Shown here piece by piece: positions 30,922 through 43,438 of a stretch of 64,000 bases of DNA. The position numbers and the translations under genes are program-made. The stretch comes from a bacterium. GTDB lineage: Bacteria; Electryoneota; JAOADG01. The stretch lies in the NCBI GenBank assembly GCA_026417415.1, contig JAOADG010000037.1, forward strand, positions 124,001 to 188,000, in the 5' to 3' direction. Under the pieces are notes generated by a model. That model was not told where the DNA came from. It did no database searches and was given only the letters and a program-made list of their open reading frames with translations. Each line of letters begins with the position of its first letter. Position 1 is the first letter of the stretch.

Positions 30922-32036
30922 AATTTAAAAAGTTATGGATTTGGTTGTTTATGTTGTTGTTGCTCTTTTGGGGGCAATTGGCAAATTCGCGCAAATTTGG
31001 ATTTGGCGGCAGAAAAGCTCCTATCGTGTTAGAAAATGCAGAAATTTTACGAAATATTACCCGTGAAGAAGAAACTATTCGGATTCTTATCAACGATGTA
31101 AAATTATCACAAGAAGATATTGATGTAGAATGTGATTATGCAGAATTTTATACAGAGTCAAGAAAGGTCTTTTTAAGAGGGAATGTATTATTGAGAGATT
31201 CGGTAAAGTTATTGACTGCCGATGAAGTCACCTATTATGAAGTGACGGGTGTTGCATATGCACTAGGCAATGTTTTTTTGCGTGAAGAAGATAATCGTTT
31301 AATACGATGTCGGAGGTTAGAATATGATTATGATAAAGGGCTTATCCACTATCGTGGTGATATTTCAATCCAAGATAGTTCTGAATACCTTGTAGTCACT
31401 GGACAATTAGGAAACTACGATGAGTTTTTAAGAACTTCAGAGATGATAGTAGAACCTAAACTTGTGAAATATGATTCGACTTGGAAAAACCCTATCATCA
31501 TTCAAGGAAAAACAATTTGGTTCAATGATTCATTAAGACAAGCAAAGGTAGTTGAAAACGTATCAGTTGTACAAGATACACTCGTTGCTACTGGGAACTA
31601 TCTTTTTTATGATGATTCTTTAGGTTATGCTGAATTAACCAAACAAGCCCAATTAAAACGTGGCAAAGAAACCATGACAGCAGATACAATGTACTTTTTC
31701 TTCAAAGATCAAAAGCTTACAGAATTAAGAGCATTTGGAAAAATCATCGCTTTATCACCAGCGGATAGTTCAAAAGATGCACCCATGAATCGATTAACTG
31801 GGAAACAATTGTTCTCTTATTTTCAGAACGATGAACCAAAAGAAATGATTGTCATTGGGAATGCTATTTCAAAATACTACCTTCGTGAAAATCAGAAAGA
31901 TAACGGGTTAAATGTCGCATCCGGCGATACTCTCAAAATTTATTTCAAAAATAAAAAAATTGAACAAATTCAAGTCATTGGAGGAGTAGAAGGAACATAT
32001 TACCCAGTTGGATGGAAAGGTGAGATTAAAGAATGA
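30918..32036 (+). CDS. lptA: OstA/LptA-like LPS export protein
   Basis: [39 protein letters not shown] repeats of OstA type; between lptC and lptB. Confidence 0.8.
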   Translation: MKFKKLWIWLFMLLLLFWGQLANSRKFGFGGRKAPIVLENAEILRNITREEETIRILINDVKLSQEDIDVECDYAEFYTESRKVFLRGNVLLRDSVKLLTADEVTYYEVTGVAYALGNVFLREEDNRLIRCRRLEYDYDKGLIHYRGDISIQDSSEYLVVTGQLGNYDEFLRTSEMIVEPKLVKYDSTWKNPIIIQGKTIWFNDSLRQAKVVENVSVVQDTLVATGNYLFYDDSLGYAELTKQAQLKRGKETMTADTMYFFFKDQKLTELRAFGKIIALSPADSSKDAPMNRLTGKQLFSYFQNDEPKEMIVIGNAISKYYLRENQKDNGLNVASGDTLKIYFKNKKIEQIQVIGGVEGTYYPVGWKGEIKE

Positions 32037-32758
32037 TTACACTCAAAGCGGAAAATTTAGTCAAATTTTATGGGAAAAGAAAAGTCGTCAATAACGTCTC
32101 TTTTCAGGTACAACAAGGTGAAATTGTTGGATTGCTTGGACCTAACGGGGCTGGTAAAACTACAAGTTTTTATATGGTAGTAGGAATGATTAAACCCAAT
32201 GACGGGAAAATTTACATCGGGAATCAAGATGCAACAGCTTTGCCCATGTACAAACGAGCAAGGTTGGGTATAGGTTACCTTGCACAAGAACCATCTGTTT
32301 TTCGAAAATTAACTGTAGAACAAAATTTGTACGCAATTTTAGAAACTTTACCACTATCCAATGCAGAGAGAAAGAAAAAAGCCGAAAACTTATTAGAAGA
32401 ATTTGGATTAACAAAAATCAGAAAATCAAAGGCCTATACGTTGTCTGGTGGAGAAAGAAGAAGGACGGAAATTGCAAGGGCATTAACCACTGATCCCAAA
32501 TTTCTTTTATTGGACGAACCCTTTGCTGGAATTGATCCTATTGCGGTTCAAGACATTCAAGCGATGGTTGCTGATTTGAAGCAAAAAGGGATAGGTGTAC
32601 TCATTACAGATCATAATGTTCGTGAAACCATGTCAATTTGTGAAAGAGCATATTTGCTGTATTCTGGTAGTATCCTATTAGAGGGGTCTGCGAAAGAATT
32701 AGCTGAGAATCCTGAAGCAAGAAAGTTGTATCTCGGGGATAAATTCAAGTTAGAATAA
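32033..32758 (+). CDS. lptB: LPS export ABC transporter ATP-binding protein LptB
   Basis: [88 protein letters not shown]. Confidence 0.95.
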   Translation: MITLKAENLVKFYGKRKVVNNVSFQVQQGEIVGLLGPNGAGKTTSFYMVVGMIKPNDGKIYIGNQDATALPMYKRARLGIGYLAQEPSVFRKLTVEQNLYAILETLPLSNAERKKKAENLLEEFGLTKIRKSKAYTLSGGERRRTEIARALTTDPKFLLLDEPFAGIDPIAVQDIQAMVADLKQKGIGVLITDHNVRETMSICERAYLLYSGSILLEGSAKELAENPEARKLYLGDKFKLE

Positions 32759-34345
32759 ATGAATAACAATCTAAAATTAGTCATCCATACCCGCTTGGAA
32801 CAGCAGTTAAAACTGAACCAGCAGCAAGTTTTACGTGCTGAACTTTTGCAGTTACCTTTATTAGAACTACAACAAAAAATAGAAGCAGAACTTAATCAAA
32901 ATCCAATGTTAGAATTGGTAGATCCTGATGATACAGAAAATACAGATTTAGAGGATAATGTTGGACTTGCTGATATTCCCACCGATGAATTTAGTCAACC
33001 GATTGAAACTACCTTAGCAAAAGAAATGAATCAAGATGAAGCAACCATTGAAGAATTAGAACTTGCTTACTTAGATAAATCTGAACCAGAAAAAATTTCA
33101 GATGTCGATTGGGAAAGAATTTTCGGTAATCAAGAAGACAATTACATAGCACCAAGAGGTGTATTGAACAAAGAAGAGGATGAGGAAAGTACATTTGAAT
33201 ACCATGCTGTACAGGATTGGACGGAAAATTTAAAAGAGCAATTACACCAAAATGTATTTGATGAAAAACAAATCGAAATAGGGGAATATCTTATAGGTTT
33301 GTTACTTCCCTCAGGGTTACTTCCTAAAGATGCTGTTGCTGTGACAGCTAACGAATTTGGGATTTCAGAAGAAGAAGTACTCAAAGTCATTCAAATTTTA
33401 CAAACCTTTGACCCTCCTGGAATTTTTGCTACCTCTCTACAAGAATCGCTTATTTTACAGCTTGAACGTAAAAAAGAAGAAGTAAAAAAATCAGAAGAAT
33501 TAGAAAAACTGTATCAAAAAGCAATCATCTTACTAAAAAAATACTATCACGAGATTCTGAATAAACGCTTTGAACTATTACTAAAAAATGAAAAAATCTC
33601 TGAGGAAGAGTTAAAGAAAATTTTTCACCTTTACCAAAGTTTACAACCTCATCCAGGTTATGGAAACGAAAAAAACGAATACATTATTCCAGAATTTCAA
33701 GTTACAGCAACCCCTTTAAATGACCAACCACCATCCAACATTGTAGAAAATGACGAAGGGCAAAAGTTGTACATCTACTTAAATGATCATTATCTACCTG
33801 AAATTCGTATCTCGAAAACCTATCGTGCCATGTTTCAAGATAAAAAGTTGGACAAACAAACCAAGATGTGGTTAGAGCAAAAATTTGACGCCGCAAGAAG
33901 TTTTGTAAAAGCAATGTATCAAAGGAAAAATACCTTATTAGAAATCATCACTGCTATAGTAAAAGTTCAGTTCAATTTCTTTATTCAAGGGGACGAGATA
34001 CAACCTTTAATGCAGATGCAAATTGCGGAAATGACTGGATTAGACAATTCAACTGTGTCTAGAGCGGTCAAAGACAAATATGTTGAAACAGATTTTGGAA
34101 TCTATCCATTAAAACAATTCTTTAGTTTTAGTATTTCCTCAACATCCGGAGAAGATATTGCAACCAGTGAAGTCAAACACAAACTGACAAAGATTATTGA
34201 AAATGAAGACAAAAAAAATCCTTATAGTGATCAAGCATTGGCAGATGAGTTGTTTCAACTGGGATACCGAATTGCTAGAAGGACTGTACAAAAGTATAGA
34301 GAACAATTGGGAATTCCACCCCAAAAACTGCGAAAAGTATTGTAA
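32759..34345 (+). CDS. rpoN: RNA polymerase sigma-54 factor
   Basis: LEQQLKLNQQQVLRAELLQLPLLELQQKIEAELNQNPMLEL; C-terminal RIARRTVQKYREQLGIPPQKLRK RpoN box. Confidence 0.95.
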   Translation: MNNNLKLVIHTRLEQQLKLNQQQVLRAELLQLPLLELQQKIEAELNQNPMLELVDPDDTENTDLEDNVGLADIPTDEFSQPIETTLAKEMNQDEATIEELELAYLDKSEPEKISDVDWERIFGNQEDNYIAPRGVLNKEEDEESTFEYHAVQDWTENLKEQLHQNVFDEKQIEIGEYLIGLLLPSGLLPKDAVAVTANEFGISEEEVLKVIQILQTFDPPGIFATSLQESLILQLERKKEEVKKSEELEKLYQKAIILLKKYYHEILNKRFELLLKNEKISEEELKKIFHLYQSLQPHPGYGNEKNEYIIPEFQVTATPLNDQPPSNIVENDEGQKLYIYLNDHYLPEIRISKTYRAMFQDKKLDKQTKMWLEQKFDAARSFVKAMYQRKNTLLEIITAIVKVQFNFFIQGDEIQPLMQMQIAEMTGLDNSTVSRAVKDKYVETDFGIYPLKQFFSFSISSTSGEDIATSEVKHKLTKIIENEDKKNPYSDQALADELFQLGYRIARRTVQKYREQLGIPPQKLRKVL

Positions 34346-34382
34346 CCGATAAATATTATTTTATATTCTATTTATTTCATCT

Positions 34383-34401
34383 TTGAATGAATTTCATTCA
34401 A
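34383..34401. promoter_or_regulatory. Palindrome upstream of ppdK (possible operator)
   Basis: TTGAATGA (34383-34390) ATT TCATTCAA (34394-34401), perfect 8-bp arms, no T-tract. Confidence 0.3.
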
Positions 34402-34447
34402 GAACCTTTCAATGGTACCTTAAATCGTTTCTGAAAAAGGAGTGAAA

Positions 34448-37369
34448 ATGGCGAAACAAGTACAAAAATTGGTTTATTCATTTGGTGGAAAACGTGCGGA
34501 TGGTACTGCGGAAATGAAAGCACTTTTAGGAGGTAAGGGTGCAAATTTAGCAGAAATGGTCAATTTGGGAATGCCTGTGCCACCCGGATTTACTATCACA
34601 ACTGAAGTGTGTACCTATTATTATACGCATAATTTTACATACCCTAAAACACTTAAAAAAGAAGTATTAGAAGCCCTAAAATTGCTTGAGAAAAGAATGG
34701 GCAAAAAATTTGGTGATCCAAAAAATCCTTTGTTGGTAAGTGTTCGATCAGGTGCTCGTGCTTCAATGCCGGGAATGATGGACACAGTATTGAACTTAGG
34801 ATTAAACGACGAAACAGTACAGGGATTAATCCAAAATTCAGGCAATGAGCGATTTGCTTATGATAGTTACAGACGTTTTGTAGCCATGTATGGTGATGTG
34901 GTAATGGGGTTGAAACCACAAACGAAAGAAGACATAGATCCATTTGAAGAGATTTTAGAACAGAAAAAACATTCTATTGCTGAAAAAATCGGTAAAAACA
35001 AAAATGAAGTGTTAGATACCGATCTTTCTGCTCAAGATCTAAAAGAATTGGTATCTGAATTTAAAAATGCTATTCTAAATCGCTTGGGTCAAGAGTTTCC
35101 GGAGGATCCCTATGATCAACTTTTTGGTGCAATCAGTGCTGTCTTTGGATCGTGGATGAATGAAAGAGCCATTATTTACCGCAGACAAAATAAAATTCCA
35201 GATGATTGGGGAACTGCGGTTAATGTTCAAGCAATGGTATTTGGAAATATGGGCGAAGATTGTGCTACCGGTGTTGGATTTACACGTGATTCAGGAACTG
35301 GAGAGGATTTGTTTAACGGTGAATATCTCATCAATGCTCAAGGCGAAGATGTAGTTGCTGGAATACGAACACCGAGACAAATCACATTGGTACATAGTAG
35401 AAGATGGGCTGAAGCAAATGGTATTTCTGAAACAGAGCGTGCAACCAAGTATCCTTCATTAGAAGAAGCTATGCCAAAAGCTTATAAACAGTTGGTCTCA
35501 ATCAGTAAGAAATTAGAGAATCACTATCGTGATATGATGGATATTGAATTTACCATAGAGCACAACACATTATATATGTTACAATGTAGAGTAGGCAAAC
35601 GAACAGGTTTTGCTGCACTTAAAATCGCAACCGATATGGTTAAAGAAAAACGCATTACCACAAAAGAAGCGGTTATGCGAGTAGAACCTGATCAGTTAAA
35701 TCAACTTTTACAACCCGTTTTTGATAAATCTGATAAAGACAAAGCCATCCGTGAGAAAAGATTATTGGCACGTGGCTTGCCAGCCGGTCCAGGTGCTGCA
35801 ACTGGTCAAATAGTATTTTTTGCTGATGAAGCAGAAAAATGGGCAGAACAAGGAAAACAGGTTTTATTAGTTCGCATTGAAACTACACCTGAAGACATCC
35901 GTGGTATGACTGCTGCTAAGGGTATTCTGACTGCAAGAGGGGGAATGACCTCGCATGCTGCATTGGTTGCAAGACAAATGGGAAAGGTTTGTGTGGCAGG
36001 ATGTGGAGATTTAGAAATTGATTATAGTTCACGAACTATGAAAATTAAAGATAAAGTTTTTCAACAAGGTGATTGGCTGTCATTAGATGGGTTTACTGGT
36101 GAAATTTTGAACGGAAAAATTGAAACAAAACCAAGTGAACTGATTGAAGTTCTAATAAAAAAGACACTACAACCAAAAGATTCTGAACTGTATCAAAGAT
36201 TTGCCAATTTAATGAAATGGGCAGATGAGATCCGTTATTTGAAAATTCGTACCAATGCTGACCAACCAGATCAAGCAAGCACTGCTGTTGCGTTTGGTGC
36301 TGAAGGTATCGGATTATGTAGAACGGAACATATGTTTTTTGGTGAAGGAAAAATCAATGCTGTAAGAGAAATGATTTTAGCAGAAGACCTTGAATCTCGA
36401 AAGAAAGCGCTTGAAAAGTTACTACCACTTCAAAGAGACGATTTTGTTGGAATCTTCGAAGCAATGGATGGGTTCCCTGTAACCATTCGTACCTTAGATC
36501 CACCATTACACGAATTTGTTCCACATGAAGAAAAAGCTCAAATGGAACTATCCGAACAAACAGGGGTTCCAGTTGAAAAGATTCGTTCAAGAGTAGAAGA
36601 ATTGAAAGAACTCAATCCAATGCTTGGTCACCGTGGTTGTAGGTTGGGTCTCACTTATCCTGAGATTACTGAAATGCAAGCGCGGGCAATTTTTTCAGCT
36701 GCTTGTATTGCGAAAAAGCAGGGTGTAAAAGTTTTTCCAGAAGTCATGATCCCGTTGGTTTCTACTTTGCCTGAACTAAAGAATCAAGAAGAAATCGTAA
36801 GAAGAGTTGCTTCCGAAGTATTCAAAGAATTTGGTATTGAAGTTCCTTATTTGGTAGGAACAATGATTGAGTTGCCAAGAGCTGCTCTTACTGCGGATGA
36901 AATTGCATCTGTCGCAGAATTCTTTAGTTTTGGAACCAATGATCTAACACAGACAACATATGGCATATCAAGAGATGATGCTGGAAAATTTTTACCCGAA
37001 TACATAGAAAAGAAAATTTATCCCTTTGATCCGTTTGCTTCCATTGACCAGCAAGGGGTTGGTAAATTAGTGAAGATGGCTACGGAAAACGGCAGAAAAG
37101 CGAGGGAAGAGTTGAAATTGTCTCGTTTAAAAGTTGGAATTTGTGGAGAACACGGAGGTGATCCATCCTCGGTAGAATTTTTCCATAAGATCGGGTTGGA
37201 TTATGTTTCTTGTAGTCCATTTCGAGTACCAATAGCGCGTTTAGCTGCTGCTCAAGCGGCTATCAAATATCCTATAGAAGTAAAGCAAACAGTGAAAAAA
37301 ACAAAAACCCTTAAGACCAAGACGGCAGTTACTAAAACAAAAGGAAAGAAAGTAAATAAAACCAAATAA
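34448..37369 (+). CDS. ppdK: Pyruvate, phosphate dikinase
   Basis: [93 protein letters not shown]. Confidence 0.96.
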   Translation: MAKQVQKLVYSFGGKRADGTAEMKALLGGKGANLAEMVNLGMPVPPGFTITTEVCTYYYTHNFTYPKTLKKEVLEALKLLEKRMGKKFGDPKNPLLVSVRSGARASMPGMMDTVLNLGLNDETVQGLIQNSGNERFAYDSYRRFVAMYGDVVMGLKPQTKEDIDPFEEILEQKKHSIAEKIGKNKNEVLDTDLSAQDLKELVSEFKNAILNRLGQEFPEDPYDQLFGAISAVFGSWMNERAIIYRRQNKIPDDWGTAVNVQAMVFGNMGEDCATGVGFTRDSGTGEDLFNGEYLINAQGEDVVAGIRTPRQITLVHSRRWAEANGISETERATKYPSLEEAMPKAYKQLVSISKKLENHYRDMMDIEFTIEHNTLYMLQCRVGKRTGFAALKIATDMVKEKRITTKEAVMRVEPDQLNQLLQPVFDKSDKDKAIREKRLLARGLPAGPGAATGQIVFFADEAEKWAEQGKQVLLVRIETTPEDIRGMTAAKGILTARGGMTSHAALVARQMGKVCVAGCGDLEIDYSSRTMKIKDKVFQQGDWLSLDGFTGEILNGKIETKPSELIEVLIKKTLQPKDSELYQRFANLMKWADEIRYLKIRTNADQPDQASTAVAFGAEGIGLCRTEHMFFGEGKINAVREMILAEDLESRKKALEKLLPLQRDDFVGIFEAMDGFPVTIRTLDPPLHEFVPHEEKAQMELSEQTGVPVEKIRSRVEELKELNPMLGHRGCRLGLTYPEITEMQARAIFSAACIAKKQGVKVFPEVMIPLVSTLPELKNQEEIVRRVASEVFKEFGIEVPYLVGTMIELPRAALTADEIASVAEFFSFGTNDLTQTTYGISRDDAGKFLPEYIEKKIYPFDPFASIDQQGVGKLVKMATENGRKAREELKLSRLKVGICGEHGGDPSSVEFFHKIGLDYVSCSPFRVPIARLAAAQAAIKYPIEVKQTVKKTKTLKTKTAVTKTKGKKVNKTK

Positions 37370-37375
37370 TCATGT

Positions 37376-37400
37376 AAAGCCGACATTATCGTCGGCTTTT
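37376..37400 (+). terminator. Intrinsic terminator of ppdK
   Basis: AAAGCCGAC (37376-37384)/GTCGGCTTT (37391-37399) stem plus T-run. Confidence 0.85.
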
Positions 37401-37428
37401 TACTATATTAAAAAAAGGTTTTGGTACA

Positions 37429-37743
37429 ATGAAACGGGATTTTTATCATCGGGTTTATTCCTTTGTTAAAAAAATCCCAAGAGGAAAAGTTGTAAGTTAT
37501 GGTATGGTTGCTCGGTGCATTGGTGCGCCCGGTGCAGCGAAACTGGTAGGGTATGCATTACACTCTTTGTCATTTCCTACTGATGTACCTTGGCATCGTG
37601 TTGTGAATGCAAAAGGAAGAATCTCGTTACGAAAGTTAGGAGAAATTGGTCAAATTCAGAAACAGATGCTTGAAAGTGAAGGAATAGTATTTGATCAGAA
37701 TGAACAAATTGATTTTAAATTATACGGTTGGAGCGGACAATAA
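37429..37743 (+). CDS. MGMT-family alkyltransferase-like protein (ATL, PWHR variant)
   Basis: FYHRVYSFVKKIPRGKVVSYGMVARCIGAPGAAKLVGYAL...DVPWHRVVNAKGRIS; Trp in place of the acceptor Cys of PCHR. Confidence 0.9.
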   Translation: MKRDFYHRVYSFVKKIPRGKVVSYGMVARCIGAPGAAKLVGYALHSLSFPTDVPWHRVVNAKGRISLRKLGEIGQIQKQMLESEGIVFDQNEQIDFKLYGWSGQ

Positions 37744-37766
37744 CGACTTAATTCAAGAGGGTATCT

Positions 37767-38234
37767 ATGGCATGGCGTAAAGCTGAAATACCACCCGGTA
37801 TGGATTTCGAACAAAAGGAAGAGGATTGGGAAGGGTACTGTTTTTATTGGTTACCCGTTAAGTATTTCTTTGGAAAAGCGGTCAATTTAGAAAATTCTTT
37901 CAAAGAACTAATATCAACGGTTTCCAAAGAGGGGCTTCAGTTTAAACCTTCACCCCGAATTTTAGTAGAACCGGGACAATTTTCTGGAAAAGTATTGGTT
38001 GAAATCGAAAAACCCGATAAATATCATGCACAGGTCTTTTCTTGTGAAAAAGGAAAAGTATTTTCTGCAGAAGCAATTGGGGATGAAGCGCATGTGAAAA
38101 AAGTGATGGAACGACAAAAGCAAAAAGTGGCCAATGAAGGATATGTCATACAAGGTGTGTACCTTTGGTATCTAACCGATGCTCCTTGGGACCTAAAAAA
38201 GAATTCGCGTACTGTAGTATTTGTTCGTACTTAG
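37767..38234 (+). CDS. Conserved-looking hypothetical protein
   Basis: Long ORF in operon-like spacing; no recognisable domain (MAWRKAEIPPGMDFEQKEEDWEGYCFYWLPVKYFFG...). Confidence 0.7.
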   Translation: MAWRKAEIPPGMDFEQKEEDWEGYCFYWLPVKYFFGKAVNLENSFKELISTVSKEGLQFKPSPRILVEPGQFSGKVLVEIEKPDKYHAQVFSCEKGKVFSAEAIGDEAHVKKVMERQKQKVANEGYVIQGVYLWYLTDAPWDLKKNSRTVVFVRT

Positions 38235-38242
38235 GGATACAG

Positions 38243-38569
38243 ATGAGTCAGTTTAGTAATGAAGATATAAAAAAATTAGCAGAATTAGCGCACATTGAAA
38301 TTGAAGAGGATGAAATTGAAACTTTCAGAAATGATTTGGAAAAAATCATTTCCTATGTTAATCGTTTATCTGAATTGGATTTAACGAATGTTGAACCGAT
38401 GCAAAATCCATACGATAGCGAAAATTTTTGGCGGGAAGACATCGTCCAACCCTCCTTACCGCAAGAAGAAGTGTTAAAAAATGCACCTCGAAAAGCAGGA
38501 CCCTTTTTTGTATTTCCAAGGATTGTGCCACAAAAGAAAGGTGAACGATTAGGAGAAATGGACGAGTGA
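38243..38569 (+). CDS. gatC: Asp-tRNA(Asn)/Glu-tRNA(Gln) amidotransferase subunit GatC
   Basis: FSNEDIKKLAELAHIEIEEDEIETFRNDLEKIISYVNRLSELDLTNVEPMQNPYDSENFWREDIVQPSLPQEEVLKNAP. Confidence 0.92.
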   Translation: MSQFSNEDIKKLAELAHIEIEEDEIETFRNDLEKIISYVNRLSELDLTNVEPMQNPYDSENFWREDIVQPSLPQEEVLKNAPRKAGPFFVFPRIVPQKKGERLGEMDE

Positions 38570-39309
38570 TTTCCATTGGTGTAATCCCTTCAAGATTAAA
38601 TGCTACCAGATTTCCCAGTAAACCGCTTGCTATGATAGCTGGAAAACCCATGATACAAAGGGTTTGGGAGCAAGCAAAGAAATCAAAAAAACTTAATGAA
38701 GTTATTGTTGCGACAGATAGTGAAGCAATTGCCGAAGTTATAGAAAAGGTTGGTGGCAAAGTAGTTTTAACGGATCCGAATCTTCCGAGTGGAACGGATA
38801 GAGTAGCGGCAGTGATGAAAAATGTGAACGCTGATGTTTTTATCAACATCCAAGGGGATGAACCTGCTATTGATCCAGACACCATAGATTCAGTTGTTCA
38901 ATGTTTAGCCGATCATCCAAACGTTAGCATAGCAACTCCAGCAGTTCCCTTCTATTCTAAAGAATACTTAGAAAAGAGCACAGCGGTCAAAGTGGTTACC
39001 AACAATGAAGGAAATGCGTTATACTTTTCCAGAGCACCGATTCCTTATCCAAGAAATCAACCAGAAAACAACCTACCTTGGGGTTTATTGCATATCGGTC
39101 TGTACGGTTATCGTAGACACGCTTTAGAATGGTTTTGTAAACAGTCTCTTTCAACTTTAGAATTAAGGGAAGGATTGGAGCAATTGCGTTTTTTAGAATA
39201 TGGATGGATTATAAAAGTTGTCTTAACCAATACCATATCCATTGGCGTGGATACACCGGGAGATGTAGAAACAGTGGTTGAATTATTAAAATCAAGAAAT
39301 TGGATTTGA
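38566..39309 (+). CDS. kdsB: 3-deoxy-manno-octulosonate cytidylyltransferase
   Basis: IGVIPSRLNATRFPSKPLAMIAGKPMIQRVWEQA, FINIQGDEPAIDPDTID, HIGLYGYRRHALEWF. Confidence 0.94.
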   Translation: MISIGVIPSRLNATRFPSKPLAMIAGKPMIQRVWEQAKKSKKLNEVIVATDSEAIAEVIEKVGGKVVLTDPNLPSGTDRVAAVMKNVNADVFINIQGDEPAIDPDTIDSVVQCLADHPNVSIATPAVPFYSKEYLEKSTAVKVVTNNEGNALYFSRAPIPYPRNQPENNLPWGLLHIGLYGYRRHALEWFCKQSLSTLELREGLEQLRFLEYGWIIKVVLTNTISIGVDTPGDVETVVELLKSRNWI

Positions 39310-39323
39310 TTTTTTCAAAATAG

Positions 39324-40961
<1,638 letters not shown>

Positions 40962-40963
40962 AA

Positions 40964-42130
40964 ATGTACTCAGTTCCTGAGTGCCGAATTTCCAAAGCGG
41001 CAGAAAAGAGAATTCGGTTAGGCCACCAATGGATATTTGCAAATGAGTTACTAACGCCTGTAAAAGAACTACCATATGGTAACATTGTTAAAATTGTAAG
41101 TGATAAAAATCACTTATTGGACTATGCATTTTCTAATCCGAACTCTTTGATTACATTGAGAAGATTATTGACTAATACGTTTCCTGATAGCGATTGGATA
41201 AAGAATAGATTAGAAAATGCGTTTCAATTTCGCTTAAAAAACTTTGATATACCTGTGTACCGATTGGCATTTTCAGAAGGTGATTATCTATCCGGTTTGA
41301 CGATAGATCGCTTTGATAATCATTATGTGTTACAAATCACAAGTGCAGGTATGGAGAAGTTTTTAGATGAAATAGTGGGTTGGTTAAAATCAAAGTTAAA
41401 TGCGAAAAGCATCATTGCACGAAATGAGACCTCTTACCGGAAAATGGAAGGGTTATCTACTGAAAATGTAACTTTATACGGGAATCCCCCAGAGAATTTT
41501 GAATGGAATTGGTATGGAATCCAAATGATTTCAAATTTAAAAGAGGGTCAAAAAACGGGTGCATATTTAGACCAAAGGTTTCATTACTTGTTAATGGATC
41601 AATTGAGTAAGGGAAAAAAAGTTCTGGATTTATTTTGTCACACTGCAGGATTTGGTATCCGTGCTGCAAAAATGGGTGCTGAAGTGATTGCAGTGGATTC
41701 AAGTAAAGAAAGCATTTCCCTTGCAAAAGAAATTGCTAAAAGAAATCAAGTTGAAAATAGAATTCAATTTATCGTGGAAGATGCCAATCATTTTTTAAAG
41801 AATACTACTTACCAATTTGATACAATTGTATGCGATCCACCGCCACTGATTAAAAGTCGAAAAGATCAAAAACTAGGAGAAATAGCATATCAAAAGCTTA
41901 ATCAGAGATGTTTTGAGAAACTTCATTCTAATGGAATTTTAATTACCTTTAGTTGTAGTCATTTGTTAACTACTTCTTCACTATTCAATCTTTTAGTCAA
42001 ATCTGCAAAGGGGATGATGGTGCAACTGATTTCTACACTCCACCAACCTAAAGATCATCCTATTTTACTTTCACATCCAGAAACAGAGTACCTAAAAGGT
42101 TATATTTTTTTGAAAAGAGAGGTTGTATGA
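40964..42130 (+). CDS. Class I SAM-dependent rRNA methyltransferase (RlmI/RlmK-like)
   Basis: PUA-like N-term RIRLGHQWIFANELLTPV; QKTGAYLDQRFH, VLDLFCHTAGFGIRAAKMGAEVIAVDSS, DTIVCDPPPLIKSR. Confidence 0.88.
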   Translation: MYSVPECRISKAAEKRIRLGHQWIFANELLTPVKELPYGNIVKIVSDKNHLLDYAFSNPNSLITLRRLLTNTFPDSDWIKNRLENAFQFRLKNFDIPVYRLAFSEGDYLSGLTIDRFDNHYVLQITSAGMEKFLDEIVGWLKSKLNAKSIIARNETSYRKMEGLSTENVTLYGNPPENFEWNWYGIQMISNLKEGQKTGAYLDQRFHYLLMDQLSKGKKVLDLFCHTAGFGIRAAKMGAEVIAVDSSKESISLAKEIAKRNQVENRIQFIVEDANHFLKNTTYQFDTIVCDPPPLIKSRKDQKLGEIAYQKLNQRCFEKLHSNGILITFSCSHLLTTSSLFNLLVKSAKGMMVQLISTLHQPKDHPILLSHPETEYLKGYIFLKREVV

Positions 42131-43068
42131 ATCGCCTCAGAATTTATTGGGATAGTCGTTGCTTAAAACATCCGGGTACAGGAGGTAATGCCGAAGTACC
42201 TGAGCGATTATTAGCAATACAAGATGCGATTAATAAATCCACTTTACTAAAAGAAGCTGAAATTTCTACTGCTAATCCTTGTTCAATTCAAGATTTAGCT
42301 TTGGTTCATGATGAAAAGTATCTTCAATTCATTCAAGATGCTTGTGAAAAAGAAGTATTTTTAGCATCAGCAGAAATTATGCTTGCAAAAGATAGTTGGA
42401 CTGCGCTTAAGTTGACAGTGGGTGCTGGTATAGAATCGGTTCAATCAATTCAAAATAATGAAATGGATTGTGCTTTTATTGCGATGCGTCCTCCAGGTCA
42501 TCATGCAGAAAGAGCCAAAGCTATGGGTTTTTGTTTAGTCAACAACGTTGCAATCACTGCTGAATATGCTAAAAAGAATGGTTTTGAAAGGATACTTATC
42601 TTGGATTGGGATGTCCATCATGGAAATGGGACACAACATATTTTTTGGGATGATCCCAATGTTTTTTTTATTAGCATCCACCAAGAAAACATTTATCCTT
42701 TTATGGATGATCGACCTGAACATTCAGGCGGTGGAGAAGCTGTAGGAAAAACATTAAATGTACCATTACCTTATGGAAGTGATGGAAATGATCTAAAACA
42801 AGTTTGGCTGGAAAAAATAGATCCCACGGTCATTCAATTTCAGCCCAATTTGATTATCATTTCAGCAGGTTTTGATGCACACAAACTTGATCATTTAGCA
42901 GGTCTTCAATTCGTGGAAGAGGATTATCAATGGATGACCTCAAAGGTGAATCAATGGGCGAAAAGGTTTCAAGCAAAAATTATTTCCTATTTAGAAGGTG
43001 GGTACAATCTTACTGCATTAGCAAACTCTGTAGTAGTGCACTGTGAAACACTATTGAAAGGGAATTAA
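42127..43068 (+). CDS. Histone deacetylase superfamily protein (acetoin utilization/acetylpolyamine amidohydrolase-like)
   Basis: RPPGHHAERAKAMGFCLVNNVAITAEYAKK, ILDWDVHHGNGTQHIFWDDPNVFFISIHQ, ISAGFDAHKLDHLAGLQ, YLEGGYNL. Confidence 0.93.
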   Translation: MNRLRIYWDSRCLKHPGTGGNAEVPERLLAIQDAINKSTLLKEAEISTANPCSIQDLALVHDEKYLQFIQDACEKEVFLASAEIMLAKDSWTALKLTVGAGIESVQSIQNNEMDCAFIAMRPPGHHAERAKAMGFCLVNNVAITAEYAKKNGFERILILDWDVHHGNGTQHIFWDDPNVFFISIHQENIYPFMDDRPEHSGGGEAVGKTLNVPLPYGSDGNDLKQVWLEKIDPTVIQFQPNLIIISAGFDAHKLDHLAGLQFVEEDYQWMTSKVNQWAKRFQAKIISYLEGGYNLTALANSVVVHCETLLKGN

Positions 43069-43070
43069 CC

Positions 43071-43433
43071 ATGGATGTACTAAAATTAGAAGGCATGAGA
43101 TATCGTGTGCGATTAGGGTTTCTACCAGAAGAACGTTACTTAGGAGGCGAAGTTCGGGTAAATGTTTCCTTGTTTGGAGATTTTCAAAAAGCAGGCAACA
43201 CAGATAAAATTGAAGATGCTGTGGATTATAGAAAAGTTGTTACCATTATTACTGAAGAAGTCGTACACGAAACGTTTCATTTACTTGAAACCTTTGCAGA
43301 AAAATTGGCAAAGCATTTATTAGAGGCATTGCCCCAAGTCCAACAGGTTGAAGTGACTGTAAGGAAATCGCAACCGCCACTTCCTGTGATATTGGACGGT
43401 GTAGAAGTAACTATACGGAGAAAAAGACCATAG
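43071..43433 (+). CDS. folB: Dihydroneopterin aldolase
   Basis: LEGMRYRVRLGFLPEERYLGGEVRVNVSL, EDAVDYRKVVTIITEEV, FHLLETFAEKLAKHLLEALP. Confidence 0.9.
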   Translation: MDVLKLEGMRYRVRLGFLPEERYLGGEVRVNVSLFGDFQKAGNTDKIEDAVDYRKVVTIITEEVVHETFHLLETFAEKLAKHLLEALPQVQQVEVTVRKSQPPLPVILDGVEVTIRRKRP

Positions 43434-43438
43434 AACTA

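Noticed and set aside
35766-35780. Near-perfect sigma-54 promoter TGGCACGTGGCTTGC
   Set aside because: Lies inside ppdK and encodes the conserved ARGLPAGPG motif; no downstream gene start, so probably coincidental despite rpoN nearby.
38358-38885. 175-aa minus-strand ORF across gatC/kdsB
   Set aside because: Shadow ORF of two clearly coding genes.
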